From assembly GCA_011037195.1 (NCBI GenBank), contig JAAEAF010014929.1:62001-126000 (forward strand): a stretch of 64,000 nucleotides of DNA. The letters run 5' to 3'. Below are positions 59,201 to 64,000 of the stretch, in pieces. The stretch is from Triatoma infestans. Taxonomy: Eukaryota; Arthropoda; Insecta; Hemiptera; Reduviidae. A model generated the notes under the pieces. That model was given only the letters and a program-made list of their open reading frames with translations, made no database searches and was not told the DNA's origin. A program made the translations under genes and the position numbers. Positions within the stretch are counted from its first letter, which is position 1, and the number at the start of each line of letters is the position of its first letter.

Positions 59201-60451
59201 ACAAGAGTATTCTTTATTCAGTAATTTACGAATAATGAATAATCGTCAATATCCGATATTCAATTACCTTGTTCCCAGCAAAGTTTGGAATAAATTGTAC
59301 AGATTATGAATAAATTGTACAGTCACTTTTAGAATAAATTTACAGACGTTCTTTCAGTAATAGAAATTATATATATATATATAATTTTATTTTCACACTA
59401 ACAAATAAAGAAAAAACATTACAGCCATCTAACTTAATTAAAACCAATTAACCTGATTTTTAAAGAAGCGTGTTTTACATGTTTACACTATATAAATAAA
59501 TGTATTATCCATTAATTAGACTATATGGTATAATGATTTTATATAGTCCTATATATTAGATTTTTAATTTAGTTTATAAAAAATAATGGATTTACATTAA
59601 TAAAAAATATAATCTCTTTTATTCCATTATTGGTAGTTAAGAAAGCTTTCCTTTCAAATGAGGGCGATTAGTTTTTTTACTTTATATTGTATTCATTGGA
59701 AGGGAACCAAATATGAAATTAGCTATTACAACAATGATAACATAATGAGTAATGCATGGCTAATAAAATGAATCAGCAATCATTTATCATGTAATATGAT
59801 AGTGTTTAGTAATAATATAACTTTGTATTTTTCTAATGAAGTATTAAAAGTATTTTGTTTCAGTGAAGATTACTTTTATGATTAAAGCAACAGAAATATG
59901 ATTGAAGGGCCAAATTAGAACTGAAAATTTACAATGAAGAAACTATTTTTTTTTTTTTAGATGAAAGATCTATAAATAAAATGGTCCAAGAACACTGCAA
60001 CAGTATCATTTAAAAAAATAAATTAATATTAAATCGCCAATAAAAAATTACGTGAAATTGGCTCTCCTAAAAAAAAAGGTTTAATGCAATAGTTCTTTCT
60101 TCAATTATTGAATAATATAAGAAAAAAATTAAAGCAATTTACAATTTTCCCATGCATTTTTTATGTGAAAAATATAATACTGATTCGAAGTGGCAAATTA
60201 TTGACTAAATTTATTTCTCTGAGAAATTTATGAAATAATCAAAGGCCCGTAATATATAGTTTATGGAAGTTCGGAGAAAGCTACAAGGACAAGCGAATGA
60301 AAGTGTAAAAATTTTCCATGAAGCCATCAGTTCTCTTAGCTTAAATAGGCATTTCTAAAAATTGATAGAATTTAAATTATCTGTGCTCTACATGGTGAGT
60401 TGTCATCAAATAATAAAAAAAATAATAAATACTTACAGAACTAGTGGCCAT
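44154..60451 (-). CDS. Fatty-acid amide hydrolase 2-like amidase
   Basis: Eleven minus-strand exons join in phase to 1623 bases, 540 residues: 60451-60437, 58304-58077, 57459-57240, 57088-56871, 55647-55536, 55456-55302, 52243-52103, 49919-49824, 49685-49527, 49409-49227, 44249-44154. Human FAAH2 has 532. An N-terminal hydrophobic anchor ([20 protein letters not shown], about 24-43) precedes the amidase-signature domain. The triad is complete: Lys148 in FTCKES, Ser223 in TTGGSSGGE and nucleophile Ser247 in TDIGGSTR, with spacings 75 and 24 as in mammalian FAAH. It should hydrolyse fatty-acid amides at a membrane. Introns are loaded with LINE, SINE and foldback insertions, none breaking an exon. 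Insects often carry several FAAH2-like paralogues, so one-to-one orthology with FAAH2 is not claimed. Confidence 0.9.
45070..45305 (-). mobile_element. tRNA-derived SINE, second copy of the 11268-11502 family
   Basis: The reverse complement starts GGGAAGGGATTAACGC (tRNA-like head, decayed) and shares AGTGCTGCCCTTAGATTT, GAGGCCGGCAGTGCTCTG and AAATCTTTCAGGT with the body of the SINE in the RET intron. Similarity runs along the entire body, so it is one family in opposite orientations 34 kb apart. Confidence 0.75.
46140..46423. repeat. Foldback element D
   Basis: The left arm starts GATTGAGGAAGCCAAGATAG and the right arm ends CTATCTTGGCTTCCTCAATC, near-perfect complements over about 90 bases each, with a spacer of about 100. 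The arms carry a decayed hammerhead-like layout (GAAGATGTCTACAG and TTTGGCGAAAC). Confidence 0.8.
46536..48609 (-). mobile_element. LINE family 1, copy 2: RT palm, RNase H and 3' end
   Basis: On the minus strand it reads [20 protein letters not shown] (RT motif with catalytic Asp), [15 protein letters not shown] (GCPQGGxLSP), then a decayed catalytic box [12 protein letters not shown] in place of YADDxxxL, a basic RT end with RNRRK-type residues, [20 protein letters not shown] over a 200-codon open stretch, RNase H ([35 protein letters not shown]) and a Cys-rich end. The 3' end has CCCAGTGAG, TTCCCCACAGACAAATTATA and AATAATAAC. It is 5'-truncated inside RT, frame-shifted, and lies in sense with the amidase gene. 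Confidence 0.87.
48611..48800 (+). mobile_element. tRNA-derived SINE, second family
   Basis: GGGCGGGTGTTAGTGTAGTG begins a tRNA-like head with an A box (TAGTGTAGTGGTTATGAG, 48621-48638) and B box (AGTTCGAGTCC, 48665-48675). A loop with CTTGTAAG is consistent with a TGT (Thr) anticodon. The body has ACGTTAAGCCCGCGTG and the tail a TTTAC-type repeat (48783-48800). Its start lies 1-2 bases from the 5'-truncated end of the LINE, head to head. It is not a functional tRNA: the acceptor stem does not close. Confidence 0.7.
49227..49409 (-). CDS. Amidase exon
   Basis: It encodes [20 protein letters not shown] and [20 protein letters not shown] to PVGIQ, conserved across FAAH2-like proteins. Acceptor CAACAG, donor CAG|gtaata. 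Confidence 0.93.
49527..49685 (-). CDS. Amidase exon
   Basis: It encodes [20 protein letters not shown] and [17 protein letters not shown]. Acceptor TTATAG, donor ATC|gtaagt. Confidence 0.9.
49824..49919 (-). CDS. Amidase exon
   Basis: A 96-base exon encoding [20 protein letters not shown] and [12 protein letters not shown]. Acceptor TTTGTAG, donor GAG|gtagtg. Confidence 0.9.
49920..52102. other. Amidase intron with foldback-family remnant
   Basis: This 2.2-kb intron includes a remnant of the 9809-10052 foldback family (about 50928-51040) and poly-T/A tracts (51345-51370, 51465-51490). The 125-codon minus frame at 50533-50910 is hydrophobic and low in complexity and matches nothing, so I do not call it a gene. 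Confidence 0.6.
50928..51040 (+). repeat. Remnant of the 9809-10052 foldback family
   Basis: AAAACCGGTCAATGAGCACA, AGAAGGCTACCATGGAAAAA and TTTTCCAGCTCTAAGGA match GAAACCGGTCGATGACCACA, AGCAGGCTACCACGGAAAAT and TTTCCAGCTCTGCGGA at 10000-10070. Only one arm remains and the hammerhead-like hairpin has decayed. Confidence 0.7.
52103..52243 (-). CDS. Amidase exon
   Basis: It encodes [20 protein letters not shown] and [20 protein letters not shown] to QIEK. Acceptor TTTCACAG, donor AAG|gtgaga. Confidence 0.92.
52290..55150 (+). mobile_element. LINE family 2 (LOA/R1-like) with internal deletion
   Basis: In order along the plus strand: a Lys/Arg/Gly-rich ORF1 ([12 protein letters not shown]) whose end ([18 protein letters not shown], near 53030-53085) resembles the DUF4780 domain of insect retroelements; the start of the endonuclease ([26 protein letters not shown], 53348-53460); then directly RT motifs [10 protein letters not shown] (about 53520) and VYADDIEV (about 53620); RNase H ([31 protein letters not shown]); a Cys-rich end ([15 protein letters not shown]); and an AAT tail (55130-55149). 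Most of the endonuclease and the fingers of RT are missing, so an internal deletion lies near 53505-53520. Frames are broken repeatedly. Inserted antisense in an amidase intron, only about 50 bases from an exon. Confidence 0.85.
55130..55149 (+). repeat. AAT tail of LINE family 2
   Basis: Six to seven AAT units directly after the element's last recognisable sequence. Tails of this kind mark the 3' end of I/LOA-type non-LTR elements. Confidence 0.85.
55302..55456 (-). CDS. Amidase exon
   Basis: It encodes [20 protein letters not shown] and [20 protein letters not shown] to LKLGEK. GP(I/M)TRYAEDI is a conserved amidase block. Acceptor TTAAAG, donor AAG|gtattt. Confidence 0.93.
55536..55647 (-). 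CDS. Amidase exon with catalytic serine
   Basis: It encodes [20 protein letters not shown] and [17 protein letters not shown]. The Ser of GGSTR is the acylated nucleophile (residue 247). Acceptor TATTAG, donor ACAG|gtaaag. Confidence 0.95.
55686..56480 (+). repeat. CTTCCGG-family repeat, near full length (about 0.8 kb)
   Basis: It starts A|TCTGGTGTGAAACACTCACA and ends ATACGATCGCAATACTTCCT and CTCACCAG. Two internal ACTTCCGGT(C/T)(A/G)ACCG motifs lie at about 55960 and 56230. It is the most complete copy in the window and gives the order of segments for the others (10690-11860, 61916-62590, 63621-64000). Confidence 0.7.
56871..57088 (-). CDS. Amidase exon with GGSSGG signature
   Basis: It encodes [33 protein letters not shown] and [12 protein letters not shown], the amidase signature with the bridging serine (residue 223). 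Acceptor GTTAAG, donor GAG|gtatga. Confidence 0.95.
57240..57459 (-). CDS. Amidase exon with catalytic lysine
   Basis: It encodes [20 protein letters not shown] through [18 protein letters not shown]. Lys148 in CKES is the catalytic base. Acceptor TTTCAG, donor AAAG|gtaaat. Confidence 0.94.
57549..57660. repeat. Small foldback-family remnant
   Basis: TTTTGTGGTCACTGATCTG at the left and CGATCGATGACCACAAAAG at the right can pair at their ends and match GGTCGATGACCACAAAACG of the 9809-10052 element. The centre is degenerate. Confidence 0.55.
57661..58076. other. Amidase intron, GC-richer part unidentified
   Basis: Between 57720 and 57990 the plus strand is GC-richer with a 61-codon frame ([16 protein letters not shown]). 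I recognise nothing; it may be a mobile-element fragment. Confidence 0.3.
58077..58304 (-). CDS. Amidase exon with membrane anchor
   Basis: It encodes [19 protein letters not shown], the anchor [20 protein letters not shown] and on to AEQIRNRE. Acceptor TTTTCAG at 58305. An internal ATG at 58292 could also serve as start, but the frame is open to the splice site and joins MATSS upstream. Confidence 0.88.
58305..60436. other. First amidase intron
   Basis: This 2.1-kb AT-rich intron holds a weak hammerhead-like motif (CCTGAAGAAAGAATG, then GTCGAAAT, at 58503-58535), repeats of ATTCAGTA/ACTGAATA wording around 58760-59270 that can fold on themselves, and an AT tract at 59368-59385. No exon is visible. 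Confidence 0.6.
60437..60451 (-). CDS. Amidase first coding exon (MATSS)
   Basis: A 15-base coding part, ATG GCC ACT AGT TCT, followed by gtaagt. It joins in phase 0 to KTRKMKKK of the next exon, giving [13 protein letters not shown]. The call rests on the perfect donor and phase; the alternative is initiation at the internal Met in the next exon (58292). Confidence 0.65.
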
Positions 60452-62800
60452 GTTTTTTTTATTTTCTGTTAAATGTAGGGTTAAATATGTTTAAGTGTTA
60501 AAAAAGAATAAATCATATCATATAAGAATCTTCGTTTGTACTAGTTACAGTTCCAGGTAGGATCAATCTGCAACTCACCGCAATAACCTGTCCCTTGTAA
60601 CAGTACCGAAAAGTAATTTCACCTCTGCTCATAGCAACATGATCACAAACCGAAACGAATGAAATATTGAAAAAATTATAAACCATTATAATTATTGGCG
60701 ATTACAAATTACAAGAGAATTAATAATTAATAATTTTTCTAATGAAGGAAAAAAATGAATAACATTAATTTTTCTTAAGTTAAGTTTAATACTGAAATTT
60801 GCCAATAGATGGCAGGAAAACCTAGAATGCTTCCCAGGTCTCCAAATTAATTTCAAAGGAAAAAATCTATTTCATATATTTTATAAGAATAATTGAAAAA
60901 AAAAATAATGGTCAGTCATAAATCTCATTAATTGTCCTTACTTGTAACTTGTAATAAAGTAAAAGTCTTAATTTGGGTAGAATATTATTACAACGTTTAA
61001 TAATGTAACATTAACAACGCCAATTCTCTTTAAACTTCCTAAAAAAGAAAAGGTGTAATATTCATTACTCACAATTTCCAAACCAATTCTTTCGAATCAA
61101 GTGTTTCCATATCACTGGGAAATTGGTTCTGAGTTAAAGTTGTAAATAATGAGTATAATAGTTTTGTTTAGGAAGAATTAAAAATAATTGGTAGTGTTAT
61201 TAGATCGGAGAGTTGTTTTTAGAAATTGTTTTGATTTTGTTCTGACTTCTTTATTATTAAACGTTACTTCTGGAAAAGGGATTTGAAACCCCAGAACTCA
61301 GAGGTAGTAAGATGAACTTGGAGAGCATGTTTGCGAATTAGGAATTAATAAAGGGCTTCAATCTCTGTAATCCTCTTCTTCAAAGTATCCAATCCAAACC
61401 CTCTATCTACAATTGTCCTGAAATTCAGAGGTCCTCAGTAGTTAAAGATCTGGTTGTCTACTTCACTGAATCCTTCACTTTTAATGTCCATTATCATTAT
61501 GTAATAGATGAAGGTTTCAAATTATTAGGCTTTATTTCCCGCAACATAAAAATTTTCAGAAATATCCATTCTTTAAAATTATTATATCTCACATTGATTC
61601 CGTCCTATTTTAGAATACTGTTCTTAGTAATATAATTGTCACATTAAAAGTATTGAGAAGATTCAAGGAAGGTTTTCCAAAAAATTGCCTAGATACAGAA
61701 TATCTCGAAAGTAATTATAAATTACTCTGGAATATGTTTTTCTCTAAAAATGGTTCCAGACTGCATCATCCTGTCTTTCCTATTAAACTCCTAGCTTATT
61801 TCTCTCCGTAGTTTTTTTTTTTTTTGGATAGTCTGAAGCCTTTTTAGTTCTTTTCTAGGCGCAAGACGAAGTTTCAACATCATACAGTAGACAGGACACA
61901 TGGTACTGAAAAGTAAAAAAAAAATCTGGTGTGACTTTCTCTTACTGCTGTTAATACAACAATAAAATTAACAAATTTGGCTCAGCCAGTCATTTCAATG
62001 AAGTTTCATTGTAGTCCAATTTTATCTGCGCAGTTAGCATTCCAAGCTTAACGAAAATCTCTATAGCCGTTTTCGCGAAAATTACAACTGAAAAACCTTT
62101 TCTTTAAAGTTAATTGATTTTCTTTAAATTTGGAATTCTAGCCAATATTTCTAATGGATATTAATATTATATAGGCAACAGTACCATACTATGTACGGAA
62201 GTGATGCTTTAGAGGAAAGTATAACGCTAACATTATCTCAGAACTCCCCCAGAAAACAATTTTACCGGGAAAATGTCCCAAATAAAAGATATTTGTAACC
62301 AACTGAAAAAAAAAACATTCAGTAAAGTCGTACTTTCGGTTTATAAATTTTGCTGGAAACTTCGTTTCAAATTTTGTGGTTGCATGTAATAGGAATGCGG
62401 AGTTTAAGGTTTCTGAGATTTTTCATTTTTGAGATATTCTGTTCACAAAACACACACACAGACCATTCGCTAAAAACAATTTTTTCCCATTCAGTGAACC
62501 TCAAAACATGTACATATTTCTGGCCAAAACACAATTCGCAACTTTAACACGATCGCAGTACTTCCTCTTACTAGAAGTAAAAGAAAGTAAAAATTGTTCA
62601 TTAGAATTATAATCATGCAGTAAAATAGATCATGTAATACCATATTTTTGTAAATCGTAAATCCACCTTCACTTCGGCTCTTTTATTCCCAGAGATTTCA
62701 AAATTGCTATTCTTATTACGCAGAAACTTCTGCAAGGATAGTTATTAATTTTAACCTGAATCATTACATGATACTATTAATTTATTATTATTCTCTTTTG
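60452..62800. other. Amidase promoter side and intergenic repeats
   Basis: A GC-richer patch (about 60535-60660) has, on the minus strand, TTATTGCG|gtgagt, a possible 5' leader donor of the amidase gene, and a 40-codon ATG frame around it. Between 60700 and 61900 the sequence is AT-rich and unidentified. A CTTCCGG-family repeat follows. Confidence 0.45.
61916..62590 (+). repeat. CTTCCGG-family repeat copy
   Basis: It begins AAATCTGGTGTGACTTTCTC and ends ACACGATCGCAGTACTTCCT then CTTACTAG. TTAATATTATATAGGCAACA and GAGATATTCTGTTCACAAAA match the copies at 10690-11860 and 55686-56480. Confidence 0.65.
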
Positions 62801-62803
62801 CAG

Positions 62804-62859
62804 GTAATACGGGAGTGGTTGGTAACGGGAGTGCTTTGTATACTTTATTATCAAAATAA
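62804..62859 (+). other. Possible orphan terminal exon
   Basis: A pyrimidine-rich TTATTATTCTCTTTTGCAG is followed by a frame (NTGVVGNGSALYTLLSK) ending in TAA. It has the look of a last coding exon on the plus strand, but no upstream exon is recognised between 60452 and 62800, and the family is unknown. Confidence 0.2.
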
Positions 62860-63620
62860 GTGATTATTTTAACCAGTTTGTGAAAAAAAGTTAATCCACG
62901 GATATTCCAAATAATGTGTTACACTATTTTGCAATTATAATATTTAAACTGGGTCCTGGGTCCAATGTATCGAAGAGAAAGAAGAGGAGACATCGATGGA
63001 TATATAACTGCAAGATATAGTTACATACCCCAACCTGTAGCAATAAAGGTTGGCTGGGGAATTATAGTGGTCCATGTTTATGTTGACTTTATGTGGCAAT
63101 CTGGATTCTCTGTTATAGCATTGCTATAAAAATCTTAGAATAAAATGAGCTCGGTTTAAATAAATACAGAATAATTACAATTCCTTCAAATTATGTCATA
63201 TCGCATGCATTTTTTGCAGTAATAAATTCTATATTTCTTAGGCCTTTTTAAAGATTGCCTATTGATATTAATGAAAATACAATATATTACTAATTTCTTG
63301 TAATGTTCTGACTTAGCAAAAGTCTGCACTCTGGAAAATTCTTAGCCTTTTTTGAGTTTACTATTCCATTCAAAATTGTTTCATTAATAAAATCAATTTA
63401 AAATCAATTTTGACATAATTTTTGACAACAATGATATTTTGCATGATACTGTTATGCAATTAATAATTGGAATTATAATTATTTAATAAAACATTTATTT
63501 GGCCACTATTAATATCCTTCTTCGCTAGGCTAGGCAGAGTCGGTGAGCGAATTCTTGACATGTTTATTATTGCAGGTTGTAGTTGTTTAAATATATATGT
63601 GCGTATTTCCTTATCAAAAA

Positions 63621-64000
63621 AATCTGGTGTGAAACACTCCAACAACTTTCTCTTACTCCTTTTAATACAACTGTGTATAAAATGACAAATTTTCTTTAAA
63701 CTCAAATTTTACATATTTTTCCTAACATAAATATAGAGGTGGTGGGGGATAATATCAACCTACTTTAATCTTGTCAGGTAGAGAAGTGATGCTTTTATAA
63801 TGGCCCAGTAGAGCGCTCTAAAATCACTGATCTAACTAAATGTAACATTTGAAATCATGTCACCAATTCCGCACAACTACCTATCTAAAATAATTTGGAA
63901 AATATTTCAAATAAAAATAATACGTTTTTATCTATGAAGTTCCAAGTTTAAAGGAAATCATTTTCGAGAAAATTCCTAGAAACTCAAAAACCTATTCTAT
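63621..64000 (+). repeat. CTTCCGG-family repeat, runs off the window
   Basis: It begins AAATCTGGTGTGAAACACTC and follows the 55686 copy through TTTTCTTTAAACTCAAATTT, CTAACATAAATATAGAGGTG and AAGTTCCAAGTTTAAAGGAA up to the window end. Confidence 0.65.

Overview
The window is nuclear DNA of an animal, very probably an insect. It is AT-rich, its genes are split by long introns, and it is crowded with decayed non-LTR retrotransposons, tRNA-derived SINEs, Tc1/mariner relics, foldback repeats and long A/T homopolymers. A hemipteroid host is my best guess; it rests on the overall repeat and gene content, not on a diagnostic sequence.

Three spliced genes could be rebuilt exon by exon with consistent splice phases. 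(1) Plus strand, 2132-13175: the 3' part of a RET receptor tyrosine kinase, covering transmembrane segment, complete kinase and short tail in nine exons; the ectodomain exons lie left of the window. (2) Minus strand, 39490-26630: a complete nine-exon gene for a 607-residue IL-17-receptor-like (SEFIR) membrane protein, with signal peptide, ectodomain, one membrane pass, SEFIR domain and tail. Its first intron uses a GC donor. (3) Minus strand, 60451-44154: a complete eleven-exon gene for a 540-residue FAAH2-like amidase with the Lys-Ser-Ser triad in place. Genes 2 and 3 are in tandem on the minus strand; RET converges on them from the left. A fourth gene, an intronless 157-codon reading frame at 6469-5996, sits antisense inside a RET intron; I do not recognise its product.

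Layout: 1-2131, upstream RET intron with a LINE 3' end, a LINE C-terminal fragment and one half of a repeat pair; 2132-13175, RET, with the nested antisense gene, a Tc1 relic, a perfect foldback and a SINE in its introns; 13176-26629, a gene-poor block with dense poly-A/T tracts, two adjacent foldbacks and one GC-richer island; 26630-39490, SEFIR receptor gene with a LINE copy in an intron; 39491-44153, intergenic with a Tc1-type transposase remnant; 44154-60451, amidase gene whose introns carry a larger LINE copy, two SINEs, a second LINE family with an internal deletion, and several foldbacks; 60452-64000, intergenic repeats with a weak exon candidate.

The three recognised genes are not a pathway: RET is a growth-factor receptor kinase, the SEFIR protein an immune or developmental signalling receptor, and the amidase a lipid-amide hydrolase. 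The most unusual structure is the set of foldback repeats whose arms carry hammerhead-ribozyme-like cores (CUGANGA, short hairpin, GAAAC, then GGUC). One core, on the minus strand at 21346-21318, satisfies every conserved core position.
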